DNA from: an uncultured Eubacteriales bacterium
GTDB taxonomy: Bacteria > Bacillota > Clostridia > Christensenellales > CAG-138
Reading direction: 5' to 3'
Assembly (NCBI GenBank): GCA_900319345.1
Contig: ONNZ01000006.1
Span: forward strand, 1-64,000
Length of the DNA: 64,000 nt
The notes under the pieces were generated by a model. The model was not told where the DNA came from, searched no databases, and saw nothing but the letters and a program-made list of their open reading frames with translations. The position numbers were made by a program, and so were the translations under genes. Shown in pieces: positions 16,550-25,278 of this stretch (its first letter is position 1; the number at the start of each line of letters is the position of its first letter).

Positions 16550-17995
16550 ATGACCATAGATCAATTCCGTGCGCTGCTCAGCAACACCGACCTGTTCGTC
16601 TACGAGCGCTCCGTGGACGAGGCGGAGAACACCGTGGCCGCCCTGGTCCGCCGGGGCCTTGAAAAGCTCCTGGCCGTGGCGGGGGAGAGGGCGGACGCCT
16701 TTGCCGGTACCGAGGAGAACGGCCTCAAGCTCTGCCCCCTGACCGACGAGAACGCCAAGGCGCTCATGGCCCTGTTCCCGTACATGAAGCCCGCCAGCCA
16801 CAAGGGCCACCAGTTCACCATGGGCTTCGGCGACCGGCTGGGCCTGGCGAGCCCCGGCCATATCCGGGCCCTGGGGGACCACGACATCTACCCGGTCCTG
16901 GCCCAGCAGTCCATCCGGGAGCTGAATCTCACCCACCGGACCTTTGGGGACGTGATCTCCGCCGCCGCCTTCAACGTGTTCCAGGAGGGGTACAGGAAGG
17001 GCTACGGCGCCGACGGGGACCATCTGAAGACCAAGGACGAGATCAAATACGCTCTCGAGTCCGGCTGCACCATGGTGACGCTGGACTGCTCCGAGCAGAT
17101 CCACCAGCAGGCCGTCACCTTCCCCCAGGAGGGGATCGACGCCCTGTACGCGGCGCTCCCCGAGGCCGTCCGCGCCCACTACGAGGGCGTGTACCTCGAT
17201 AAAGACCTGCCCGTCATCGGCGCCCTGTCCGCCGAGGAGCTGCGCCGGATCGTGATCGTGTTTCACGAGGGCATCCAGCACGCCGTGGAGTGCTATCGGT
17301 ATATCGACGAGATCAAGACCGTGCCTGTGGACTTCGAGCTGTCCATCGACGAGACCTTGACCATCACCACCCCGGCGGAGCACTTCGTGGTGGGGAACGA
17401 GCTCCACGACGCGGGCATCACGCCCATCAGCGTGGCGCCCCACTTCTCCGGCGCCTTCGAGAAGGGCATCGAGTACGCGGGGGATCTCAACGCCTTCGCC
17501 CGGGATTTCGTGGTCCATCAACAGATCGCGGACCACTTCGGCTACAAGCTGTCCCTCCACTCCGGGTCCGACAAGTTCGCCGTGTTCTCCACCGTGGGCC
17601 GGGTGACGAAGGGCCACGTGCATGTGAAGACTGCTGGCACCAGCTGGCTGGAGGCCATGCGGGTCGTCGCCGAGGCGGACCCGGACCTGTACCGCAAGGC
17701 CCATAAATTCGCCATCGAGCATCGGCCTGAGGCGGAGAGGTATTACCACGTGTCCACCAACGTGGCGGACATCCCCAACATCGATCTCGAGAACGACGCG
17801 TACCTGCCCGAGTACATGAACCTGCCCGCCGCCCGGCAGACGGTCCACATCGCCTATGGGCTGCTCCTGGACGAGGGCTGGTTCCATGACGCCTTCTTCG
17901 CCGTCATGGCCGCCCACGAGGAGGACTACTACGCCGCCCTGGTGAAGCACCTGGGCAAGCACGTGCGCATCCTGACGGCGGAGACGGATGTGTAA
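16550..17995 (+). CDS. uxaE: Tagaturonate/fructuronate epimerase
   Basis: 481 residues. UxaE-type epimerase, first described in Thermotoga, that converts D-tagaturonate to D-fructuronate so that galacturonate can feed the glucuronate branch. Recognised by GFGDRLGLASPGHIRAL, LAQQSIRELNLTHRTF, GADGDHLKTK, the FELSIDETLTITTPAEH block and SLHSGSDKFAVF. AAGGAGGA lies 8 bases before the ATG. Last gene of the operon; its presence explains why no UxaB or UxaA is needed. Confidence 0.93.
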   Translation: MTIDQFRALLSNTDLFVYERSVDEAENTVAALVRRGLEKLLAVAGERADAFAGTEENGLKLCPLTDENAKALMALFPYMKPASHKGHQFTMGFGDRLGLASPGHIRALGDHDIYPVLAQQSIRELNLTHRTFGDVISAAAFNVFQEGYRKGYGADGDHLKTKDEIKYALESGCTMVTLDCSEQIHQQAVTFPQEGIDALYAALPEAVRAHYEGVYLDKDLPVIGALSAEELRRIVIVFHEGIQHAVECYRYIDEIKTVPVDFELSIDETLTITTPAEHFVVGNELHDAGITPISVAPHFSGAFEKGIEYAGDLNAFARDFVVHQQIADHFGYKLSLHSGSDKFAVFSTVGRVTKGHVHVKTAGTSWLEAMRVVAEADPDLYRKAHKFAIEHRPEAERYYHVSTNVADIPNIDLENDAYLPEYMNLPAARQTVHIAYGLLLDEGWFHDAFFAVMAAHEEDYYAALVKHLGKHVRILTAETDV

Positions 17996-18008
17996 ACCTA
18001 TTTCTTTT

Positions 18009-18143
18009 GCCGCTTTTTCTCTTTGGTAAAGAGAAAAAGCGGCGGAAAAAGAGAAACACAAGAATACTAATGGGAAGTACGGTAACGCTGTACTTCCCAT
18101 TTGTGTTTCTTTTGGGTACCTTTTCTTTACAAAGAAAAGGTAC
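18009..18143. repeat. Double-hairpin element family, copy B (complete)
   Basis: Hairpin 1: GCCGCTTTTTCTCTTT / AAAGAGAAAAAGCGGC (18009-18043). Centre: AGAAACACAA, then ATGGGAAGTAC / GTACTTCCCAT (18070-18100), then TTGTGTTTCT, so the middle is itself a long palindrome. Hairpin 2: GTACCTTTTCTTT / AAAGAAAAGGTAC (18116-18143). Lies between the convergent uxaE and C69 peptidase genes and fills the whole gap. Confidence 0.85.
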
Positions 18144-18150
18144 GAATCCG

Positions 18151-19614
18151 TCAGTTGTCCGCCCGGTCGTAGCCGTCCTTCATGGCTTCGCTGGCCGTGA
18201 GGACCAGGGCGTTCAGGATCTTCTGGGTCTCCTCCCGGGCCATCTTGGCCAGGGCCTCGTTGGCCTGGGCGGCCAGGGCGAAGTCCCCGGTCTCGGCCAT
18301 CCTCTTATCGTACTCCCGCACGATCTGCCGGCCCCGGGTCATGACCGCGCTCTGGTACCGGTCCAGGGGCTGGACGGCCTTGGCGAAGTGGGGGTCGGCC
18401 AGGGTGGCCAGGAGCCGGCTCGCCCAATAGAAGTTTTCCGTGGACACGTCCAGGGTGACGGCGGACAGGTAGGCGGGCATCTTCGCTACGTTGGGGTACA
18501 CGGGGAGCAGGGCGTCGAAGGTGGTGGGCCCGAAGCAGATCCATTCGAGACCCTTGACGGCCTCCGGCACGCCGCTGCGGATCTGGCAGACGCTGGCCAC
18601 GCCCGTCCTATTGATGCCGATGGACCGGTACATACCCCGCTTGCCCGTGTCCCGGTGGATGTAGGGGTCGTAGTCCGTGCCCTGGTAGTGGCTGGACAGC
18701 AGGTACTTCACGTCCTCCACGCTTACCTTCCGATCCGGCACCAGGGCCCAGGGGATGTCGTCGCTCTCCGGGCCGTACTCCGCGCCGGGCCCCTCCCAGC
18801 GGTGGGAGAAGGGGCAGAGGTACCGCCCCATGAACCAGGCCCGGGGCGTGTTGTAGATGTGGTCCTGGTCCGAATGGGAGCCGAACACGTTCCGGGGGTC
18901 GAATCGGCCGCCCTGGTTCCCGTCCAGGCTGTTCTCGGCGATGAACTCCCTGAGATCCGCCGAGCACAGGTGGGCCTTCTGTTCCCCGAAGGCGTCGTCC
19001 AGGTCGAACCCGTCCATGCCGAACTGGTTGGGGGCGATGACGCACACGTCGTCGGGCACCCGCCTCGCGAGCCAGTGGTGGCCGCCCACGGTCTCCAGCC
19101 ACCAGACCTCGTTCTCGTCGTTGATGGCGATGCCGTTGGATTCGTAGGTGCCGTAGGTCTCCAAAAGCTTCCCCAGCCGCAGCACCCCCTCCCGGGCCGT
19201 GCGGATGTAGGGCAGCACCAGCACCAGGATGTCCTCCTCGCCGATGCCGCCGGGCACGTCCTTCTCGCCCCGCTTCCTGGCCTTTTTGTACACCACCAGC
19301 GGGTCCGCAGAGAGGACCCGGGGGTTGGAGGTGATGGTCTCCGTGGCGGTCATGCCCACGTTGGCGGCGTTGATGCCCGTGGCCGCCCAGATGCCGTGGG
19401 TGCGGTCCACGCTGGGGCAGGCGGTGTAGCGGAGGGGCTCCTCGGGCAGGGGCACCTCCAGGTGGGAGATGACGCTCTTGTAGGTCCGGGGCTGGTCCTT
19501 GGGCTCCACGACCACCAGCTTCTTCACGTCGAAGTGGCCGTCGTCGGTCCGAGCGATCATGGTGGAACTGTCGTTGCTGGCGCGTTTGCCGACCAGGATG
19601 GTGGTGCAGGGCAT
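18151..19614 (-). CDS. C69-family dipeptidase
   Basis: 487 residues. N-terminal-nucleophile cysteine peptidase of family C69 (PepD type), which releases amino acids from dipeptides. The protein begins MPCTTILVGK, placing the nucleophile at Cys3; ARTDDGH, ESNGIAINDENEVWWLE and the GRYLCPF region are family typical. Start ATG 19614 has AAGGAGA 8 bases upstream; in-frame codons further up are in the promoter. It has its own promoter (19648-19676) and is divergent from the envelope operon. No signal peptide seen, so cytoplasmic. Confidence 0.9.
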   Translation of the reverse strand: MPCTTILVGKRASNDSSTMIARTDDGHFDVKKLVVVEPKDQPRTYKSVISHLEVPLPEEPLRYTACPSVDRTHGIWAATGINAANVGMTATETITSNPRVLSADPLVVYKKARKRGEKDVPGGIGEEDILVLVLPYIRTAREGVLRLGKLLETYGTYESNGIAINDENEVWWLETVGGHHWLARRVPDDVCVIAPNQFGMDGFDLDDAFGEQKAHLCSADLREFIAENSLDGNQGGRFDPRNVFGSHSDQDHIYNTPRAWFMGRYLCPFSHRWEGPGAEYGPESDDIPWALVPDRKVSVEDVKYLLSSHYQGTDYDPYIHRDTGKRGMYRSIGINRTGVASVCQIRSGVPEAVKGLEWICFGPTTFDALLPVYPNVAKMPAYLSAVTLDVSTENFYWASRLLATLADPHFAKAVQPLDRYQSAVMTRGRQIVREYDKRMAETGDFALAAQANEALAKMAREETQKILNALVLTASEAMKDGYDRADN

Positions 19615-19647
19615 GGCAGATATCTCCTTCTGTGTTGCATTTACCTC

Positions 19648-19676
19648 AGTATACGCCCTTTTCGCCCCGTTTTCAA
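19648..19676 (-). promoter_or_regulatory. Promoter of the C69 dipeptidase gene
   Basis: On the minus strand TTGAAA (19676-19671), 17 bases, TATACT (19653-19648). Confidence 0.75.
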
Positions 19677-19709
19677 CGATGGTTTTACAACTCCCTTTTT
19701 CGCGTTTTA

Positions 19710-19738
19710 TTGACATCCCCGTCGTTTTCTTCTATGAT
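19710..19738 (+). promoter_or_regulatory. Promoter of the Dlt-like envelope operon
   Basis: TTGACA (19710-19715), 17 bases, TATGAT (19733-19738). Leader of only about 20 bases before the first gene. Confidence 0.8.
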
Positions 19739-19766
19739 AAGGGAGTACATTTATGGAGGCATGGCG

Positions 19767-21845
19767 GTGGAAGAACAGGAGCGACAAACCCATAGGACCC
19801 GGTGGCCCTGGCTGCTGCTGATCGGGCTGGCGCTGCTGGTGGCCGTGCCCTGGGCCGCCTTCCGGCTCCTGTACCGGGAGGTGCGCCCCCTGACGGAGTG
19901 GGAGCTCACCGGGGAATGCCCCCCGGCATCCGCCCTCCTGCGGGACGGCGGCGAGGGCCGCTGGTGCTTCGACACTCGGAAGATCGACTGGACCAAACCC
20001 GGCGAAGCGGTGGTGCTGGTGGCGGGGTCCGCCGGCCCCCGGATCGCCATGGTCCGCCAGGCGGACACCACGGCCCCCAGCGCCCGGGCCCTGGCCCCGG
20101 TGCTGGGGCTGGACGACGAACCGGGCCCGGAGTCCTTCATCACGGACCTTAGGGACGCCCAGCTGGTGGGCGTGTCCTTCGAGGAGCCGCCCCGGTTCCA
20201 CGAGCCGGGGACCTGGCCGGTGATCGTGCGCCTCGAGGATTTGTCGGGGAACGTGAGCTTGGTGGAGACCTCCTGCACCATCCTGGGCCCGGTGGCCCGC
20301 CTGGACATGGAGGCCGGGGAGGACGTGCCGCCTCTCAGCGCCTTCTTGCCCCGGGACACGGCCTCGGGCCGGTTCCTCACCGATATGGACGATCTGGACA
20401 CCCGGACCCCCGGGGTCAGGACAGTCCAGGTGGAGGCCCGGGGACAGGTCTACGAGACCGCCCTGGTCATCGCCGACACCGTGGCCCCCCGGTGCGCCTT
20501 CGAGACCGGCGTCCCCTACGTGCGGACGGGCCAGGCCCTGGCCCCGGAGGACCTGGTGACCGACGCCCAGGACGCCTCGGCCCTGACCTACGCCTTCGAC
20601 CCCCAGCCCGATTGGTCCCGGCAGGGGTATCAGGACGTGCAGGTGGTGGTGACGGACGCGGGGGGGAACCAGACCCGGGGCACGGTCACGGTCCTCGTTT
20701 CCGACCTGCAGCCCCTCGTATGGGAGGCCAGCCGCCGGAGCGTCACGGGCATAGCGGTCCACGACCGGCAGCGGGCCCTGGACGAAAGCTTTTCCGGCGA
20801 GGTGAAGACGGCCCGGTTCGTGCCCAAGGCCCTGGGCTGCTACGATATCAACGCCACCGTGGACGAGGTGCCCTGCATCCAGCGGCTCTTCGTGGTGGAC
20901 ACCGCGGCCCCCTACCTGGCGTTTCCCCGGAAGCTCCAGGCCTACCTCGATCATCCCCAGCCCCCGGCGGCCCTGCTGGAGACGGCGGAGGACGCCACGG
21001 CCCTGACCCTCTCCTACGTGGTGGAGCCCGACTGGACGCGGGAGGGGGACCAGCCCGTGACCATCGCGGCGGTGGACGCCGCCGGGAACCGGACCGAAGC
21101 GGAGGGCACCGTAACGATCGTCCGGGACACGGAGAAGCCCCTGATCCTGGGCGCGGTGAACCAGTACGTCTACATCGGCGAACCGGTGGCCTACTTCGCC
21201 CACGTGTCGGCCTCGGACAACGCCGACGAACCGGAGGACGTGGTCGTCACCGTGGACAACAGCGCCGTGGACATCTACACCCAGGGCACCTATCCCGTGA
21301 TCTACCGGGCCACGGACCGGGCAGGGAACACCGCCGAGAAGCAGGTGTACCTGTACTTCATCCGGCCCAGCGTGTCCGACGAGAAGCTGAACGAGAAGGC
21401 GGACCAGGTCCTGGCCAGCCTGGTGACCGACGACATGACCAAGGGCCAGAAGGCCTACGCCATCTACCGCTACGTCTACGACACCTATACCTTCAGGGAC
21501 AATTCGTCCAATAAGCGGGATTGGAAGTACGAGGCCTGGCGAGGGCTCACCACCCGGCGGGGGGATTGCTTCACCTACTGCGCGGCGGCCAAGATACTGC
21601 TGGAGAAGATCGGGGCCAAGGCCATGTTCGTGACCCGCAACCACGCCTTCCGCCACTACTGGCTCATGGTGGACGTGGGCACGGGCTGGTACCACTTCGA
21701 CCCCCTGAACAGCGGCCCCAGCCGGAAGTTCCAGTGCTTCATGCTGACCACGGGGCAGGTCCTGGACCTGTATCCGTTCTTCTGGAAATACGACCAAAGG
21801 ATCTATCCGGCCACGCCGGAGACGCCCTTCGTCAAGGATTGGTAA
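19767..21845 (+). CDS. Membrane-anchored Ig-like repeat protein with C-terminal transglutaminase-like domain
   Basis: 692 residues. One N-terminal membrane helix (about 13-33, WPWLLLIGLALLVAVPWAAF), then several extracellular Ig/cadherin-like beta repeats with recurring signatures (D-T-x-A-P, DLSGNVS, DAGGNQT, DAAGNRT, DRAGNT), then a transglutaminase-like domain with Cys in TRRGDCFTYCAA, His in TRNHAFRHYW and Asp in WYHFDP, a complete Cys-His-Asp triad. GTG 19767 is preferred since GGAGG lies 7 bases upstream; ATG 19761 is only 1 base from it. First gene of the envelope acylation operon. It may act on cell-wall peptides or bind wall polymer; the substrate is unknown. Confidence 0.82.
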   Translation: MEEQERQTHRTRWPWLLLIGLALLVAVPWAAFRLLYREVRPLTEWELTGECPPASALLRDGGEGRWCFDTRKIDWTKPGEAVVLVAGSAGPRIAMVRQADTTAPSARALAPVLGLDDEPGPESFITDLRDAQLVGVSFEEPPRFHEPGTWPVIVRLEDLSGNVSLVETSCTILGPVARLDMEAGEDVPPLSAFLPRDTASGRFLTDMDDLDTRTPGVRTVQVEARGQVYETALVIADTVAPRCAFETGVPYVRTGQALAPEDLVTDAQDASALTYAFDPQPDWSRQGYQDVQVVVTDAGGNQTRGTVTVLVSDLQPLVWEASRRSVTGIAVHDRQRALDESFSGEVKTARFVPKALGCYDINATVDEVPCIQRLFVVDTAAPYLAFPRKLQAYLDHPQPPAALLETAEDATALTLSYVVEPDWTREGDQPVTIAAVDAAGNRTEAEGTVTIVRDTEKPLILGAVNQYVYIGEPVAYFAHVSASDNADEPEDVVVTVDNSAVDIYTQGTYPVIYRATDRAGNTAEKQVYLYFIRPSVSDEKLNEKADQVLASLVTDDMTKGQKAYAIYRYVYDTYTFRDNSSNKRDWKYEAWRGLTTRRGDCFTYCAAAKILLEKIGAKAMFVTRNHAFRHYWLMVDVGTGWYHFDPLNSGPSRKFQCFMLTTGQVLDLYPFFWKYDQRIYPATPETPFVKDW

Positions 21846-21861
21846 GGTTTAGGAGAAACCC

Positions 21862-22899
21862 ATGCAGAAACGAAGCTGGTTCGCCCCCATATTCGCCCTC
21901 CTGCTCCTTGGGCTCCTGGTGTGGGGCCTGGGGCGGCTGGTGCGGCCCAAATACGCCTCCGGGATCACCCTGGAGGGGAGCATGGTGGAGAACTGGTACG
22001 CCCACAAAGACCAGGATCACCAGGTCCTGTTCATCGGCGACTGCGAGGTCTACGAAAGCTTCTCCCCAGTGACCCTGTTCAACGAGTTCGGGGCCACCTC
22101 CTACATCCGGGGCAGCGCCCAGCAGCTCATGTGGCAGAGCTATTACCTGCTGCGGGAGGCGCTGAAGACCCAGGCCCCCCGGGCGGTGGTTTTGTCCATC
22201 TGCTCCCTCCGGTACGCCGAGCCCCAGAGCGAAGCCTACAACCGGATGACCCTGGACGGCATGCGCCTGAGCCGGGAGAAGTTCGAGGCCGTCCGGGCCT
22301 CCCTGGCGGAGGGGGAATCGGAGCTCAGCTACTACGTGCCCCTGCTCCGGTATCACGATCGGATCTTCGAGCTCACGGGGGAAGACGCCCGGTACATGCT
22401 CCAGGGGCCGGAGCTCACCTATAACGGCTACCTCATGCGGACGGAGCAGGTGCCCTACACCCGGCTCCCGTCGGCCCCGGTGCTGAAGGATGCGTCCTTC
22501 GGGGAGAAGCCGGCAGCCTACCTCGACAGGATCACGGCCCTGTGCCGGGAGAAGGGGATCGCCCTCATCCTGGTGAAGAGCCCCTGCCTGTACCCGGCCT
22601 GGTACGACGAGTGGGATCGATGGCTCGAGGACTACGCCGAGAAGAACGGCGTCGAATACATCAACGCCATCCCCAAAATGGAGGAGATGGGCATCGACTT
22701 GGGGACCGACACCTACGACGGAGGCATCCACCTGAACGTCTACGGGGCGGAGAAGTACACCCGGTGGCTGGGGCAGCACCTCATGGACCGGGGGCTCATC
22801 GAGGATCAGCGGCTGGACCCGGTCCTGGCGGCCCGGTACGGCGACATGACCCGGCGATACGAACAGGAGAAACAGAGAAAGAGGGCGGAAATCGGATGA
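21862..22899 (+). CDS. SGNH-hydrolase-like DltD-type membrane protein
   Basis: 345 residues. One N-terminal membrane helix (about 8-25) and an extracellular SGNH-like domain: the block I position reads FIGDCEVYESF, with Cys where Ser is usual, and the C-terminal DxxH pair appears in DGGIHLN. Proteins of this kind partner MBOAT acyltransferases and complete O-acyl transfer outside the membrane, as DltD does for D-alanine. Starts 16 bp after the transglutaminase gene and its stop overlaps the next start (ATGA). Whether it is a transferase, an esterase or a chaperone is open. Confidence 0.78.
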   Translation: MQKRSWFAPIFALLLLGLLVWGLGRLVRPKYASGITLEGSMVENWYAHKDQDHQVLFIGDCEVYESFSPVTLFNEFGATSYIRGSAQQLMWQSYYLLREALKTQAPRAVVLSICSLRYAEPQSEAYNRMTLDGMRLSREKFEAVRASLAEGESELSYYVPLLRYHDRIFELTGEDARYMLQGPELTYNGYLMRTEQVPYTRLPSAPVLKDASFGEKPAAYLDRITALCREKGIALILVKSPCLYPAWYDEWDRWLEDYAEKNGVEYINAIPKMEEMGIDLGTDTYDGGIHLNVYGAEKYTRWLGQHLMDRGLIEDQRLDPVLAARYGDMTRRYEQEKQRKRAEIG

Positions 22900-23552
22900 A
22901 CACATGTACACGGATAGGGACCATCCTTCTGGCGGCGCTGCTGCTGCTTTTGTGGGGCTGCGGCGGCTCGGCCCAGCCCACCCCCAAGGAGGGCGTGGTC
23001 TACCTGGACCCCAACGCTCCGGCGGCCCCTCAGGCCCAGAGCACCGACGCGCCCGCACCCCAGGCGGAAGCCGCCCCGGCCGTCACGGCGGCCACGGAGC
23101 CGCCCGCCTCGGAGGAGCCGGCGGGGGACGACGAACCCGGCCTGGATCTGTATTTTGAGAGCCAGGGCGTGCGGATCGTGCCCATGATGGCGGCGGACGA
23201 GGTGCTGCCTGCCCTGGGCCAGCCCATCGGCACCTTCGAGGCCGACAGCTGCGCCTACATCGGCAAGGATATCTTCTACTACTTTCCGGGCTTCGAGCTG
23301 ACGGTGAACGACGTGGACGGGCAGAACGTGATCACCGGCATCGCGGTGGTGGACGACACCGTGACCATCCCCCAGGGCCTTCGGATCTACGATGACGAGG
23401 AGAAGCTCCTGTCCGTCCTGGGCGGCACGGAGGAGAACGGGGTGTACACCTACCAGAGCGGCAAGATCCTGCTGCTCATCCAGGTGAAGGGGGTCGACGA
23501 CGACGTCCGCCGCATCGTCACCATGGAGTATCGGGCGGTGGAGGACCGGTAA
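22896..23552 (+). CDS. Lipoprotein of the Dlt-like operon
   Basis: 218 residues. A signal peptide with lipobox (LLLLWGC, Cys22) is followed by a low-complexity Pro/Ala/Glu linker (about 25-75) and a C-terminal beta-rich domain of about 140 residues (GQPIGTFEADSC, YFPGFELTVND). No family recognised; the plan resembles small clostridial lipoproteins found with MBOAT/Dlt clusters. ATGA overlap with the SGNH gene. Probably an extracytoplasmic accessory factor. Confidence 0.75.
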   Translation: MNTCTRIGTILLAALLLLLWGCGGSAQPTPKEGVVYLDPNAPAAPQAQSTDAPAPQAEAAPAVTAATEPPASEEPAGDDEPGLDLYFESQGVRIVPMMAADEVLPALGQPIGTFEADSCAYIGKDIFYYFPGFELTVNDVDGQNVITGIAVVDDTVTIPQGLRIYDDEEKLLSVLGGTEENGVYTYQSGKILLLIQVKGVDDDVRRIVTMEYRAVEDR

Positions 23553-23560
23553 ACATTCCT

Positions 23561-25048
23561 ATGAAAAGCTTTTTGTCCTATCTGAATCATACGGCGGACC
23601 GGCTGCCGGACAAGCTGGCCTTCTCCGACGGGGAGACGGGGCTCACCTTCCGGGAGCTCCGCCGGGCGGCGGCCAACGTGGGGGCCTGCCTCACCGGCAG
23701 CGGCGCCAAGGCCGAGCCTGTGGGCGTGCTCATGGAGCGGAGCGCCTACGAGATCGCGGCCTTCCTGGGGGTCCTGGAGGCGGGCTGCTTCTACGTGCCC
23801 CTGGACGAGCAGATGCCCCGGGAGCGCCTGGACCGCATCGTGCGCACGGTGAACCCCCGGTTCATCCTGACCGACCAAAGGAATCTGACCGCGGCGGAGG
23901 GCCTGTGCCCGGCGGCGGAGCATCTGATCTACAGCCGGGCGGCCGCCTTCCCGGGCCCGGACCGGCTCCGGGAGGAGAGCGCAGAGGACGCCCTCGCCTA
24001 CGTGGTCTTCACCTCCGGCTCCACCGGGGAGCCGAAGGGGGTCTCCATCCGGGAGAGCAGCCTCCTGGATTACGCGGCCACCCTGCCGGAAGCGCTGGGC
24101 TTCGACGAAAGTCTGATCTTCGGCATCCAGTCGCCCCTCTATTTCGACGCCTGGCTCAAGGAGCTCTTGGGGGTCGTGGTGAAGGGCGGCACGGCCTACC
24201 TCTTGCCCCGGGAGCTGTTCGTGAACCCGGTGTCCCTGATCGAATACATCAATGAACGGAAGATCAACGCCCTCTGCTGGGTGGCCTCCGCCTTCAGCTT
24301 GGTGTCTCGGCTTCGGACTTTCTACGCCGTGGTGCCGGAGCATCTCAAGCTCATGTGCTTCGGCAGCGAGGTCTTCCCCGTGAAGCAGCTCACCGCCTGG
24401 CAGAAGGCCTGTCCCGACGCCCGGATCTTCCAGCTCTACGGGGCCACGGAGTGCACGGGCATGAGCTTCTATCACTCGGTCGTCGGCCCTCAGGCCCCGG
24501 ATCGGCCCGTGCCCGTAGGGAAGCCCTTCCCCGGCACGAAGCTGTACCTGCTGGACGACGAGGGACGGCTCGCCGACGAGGGCGAGATCGTCATCGGGGG
24601 CCCCTGCGTCATGGCGGGGTACTACAAGGACCCGGTGCGCACCGCCGCGGCCCTGATCCCGGACCCGGCGGACCCGGGAAGCGGCGCCCTCTGCTACCGC
24701 ACCGGCGACATCGGCCGGCTGGACGAGAACGGGGATTTGATCTTCATCGGCCGCCGGGACCAGCAGATCAAGCACATGGGCCATCGGGTGGAGCTGGGGG
24801 AGATCGAAGCCGCCGCCCTGAGCTTGAAGGGGGTCCACGAGGCGGTCTGTATGTACGTAGCCGACCGGCAGCGGATCGACCTCTTCTACACGGGCCCGGC
24901 CCAGCCCTGGGATCTGGTGGTGGGCTTGAAGGTGAAGCTGCCCGGGTACATGACCCCCAACCGGACGGAGCAGCGGGCGGAGCTCCCGCACCTCCCCAAC
25001 GGGAAGATCGACCGGCGGGCCATCGAACAAAAGGAGTACGGAAAATGA
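23561..25048 (+). CDS. dltA: DltA-like amino acid adenylation enzyme
   Basis: 495 residues, the size of D-alanine:D-alanyl carrier protein ligase. ANL-family adenylation motifs in order: FTSGSTGEPKGV (ATP loop), LYGATECTG (A5), YRTGDIGRLDENGDL (A7), GRRDQQIKHMGHRVELGEIE (A8) and NGKIDRRAI (A10 lysine). It should activate an amino acid, D-alanine by analogy, and load it onto the carrier protein encoded next. Follows the lipoprotein gene by 8 bp and overlaps the carrier gene by ATGA. Exact amino acid not provable from sequence alone. Confidence 0.85.
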   Translation: MKSFLSYLNHTADRLPDKLAFSDGETGLTFRELRRAAANVGACLTGSGAKAEPVGVLMERSAYEIAAFLGVLEAGCFYVPLDEQMPRERLDRIVRTVNPRFILTDQRNLTAAEGLCPAAEHLIYSRAAAFPGPDRLREESAEDALAYVVFTSGSTGEPKGVSIRESSLLDYAATLPEALGFDESLIFGIQSPLYFDAWLKELLGVVVKGGTAYLLPRELFVNPVSLIEYINERKINALCWVASAFSLVSRLRTFYAVVPEHLKLMCFGSEVFPVKQLTAWQKACPDARIFQLYGATECTGMSFYHSVVGPQAPDRPVPVGKPFPGTKLYLLDDEGRLADEGEIVIGGPCVMAGYYKDPVRTAAALIPDPADPGSGALCYRTGDIGRLDENGDLIFIGRRDQQIKHMGHRVELGEIEAAALSLKGVHEAVCMYVADRQRIDLFYTGPAQPWDLVVGLKVKLPGYMTPNRTEQRAELPHLPNGKIDRRAIEQKEYGK

Positions 25049-25278
25049 CTTACGAACAGCTTTTGGAGATGCTGCGGGACATGCATCCCGACATCGACTT
25101 TGAGACTGCGGAGGGGCTCATCGACCGGAAGGTGCTGACCTCCTTCGACGTGGTCTCCATCGCGGCGGAGCTTAGCGAAACCTACGGCGTGGAGCTGGGG
25201 GCCGTGGACATCGTGCCCGAGAACTTCAACAGCGCCCGGGCCCTCTTCGCCCTGATAGAGCGGATCGAGAACGAATGA
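25045..25278 (+). CDS. dltC: DltC-like carrier protein
   Basis: 77 residues, four-helix acyl-carrier fold. The phosphopantetheine attachment serine is Ser33 in LTSFDVVSI; the usual Asp before this Ser (DSL/DSF) is Thr here. Overlaps both neighbours by 4 bases (ATGA), which keeps adenylation enzyme, carrier and acyltransferase in step. Function: carries the activated aminoacyl group to the MBOAT protein. Confidence 0.82.
   Translation: MTYEQLLEMLRDMHPDIDFETAEGLIDRKVLTSFDVVSIAAELSETYGVELGAVDIVPENFNSARALFALIERIENE

Noticed and set aside
15134..18100. Open frame of 988 codons on the minus strand across uxaC and uxaE
   Set aside because: Same GC shadow effect; both genes beneath it have complete, recognisable motifs.
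19707..21797. Long minus-strand frame opposite the transglutaminase gene
   Set aside because: Low-complexity His/Gly/Val composition and no start signal; the plus-strand protein has a complete domain plan.
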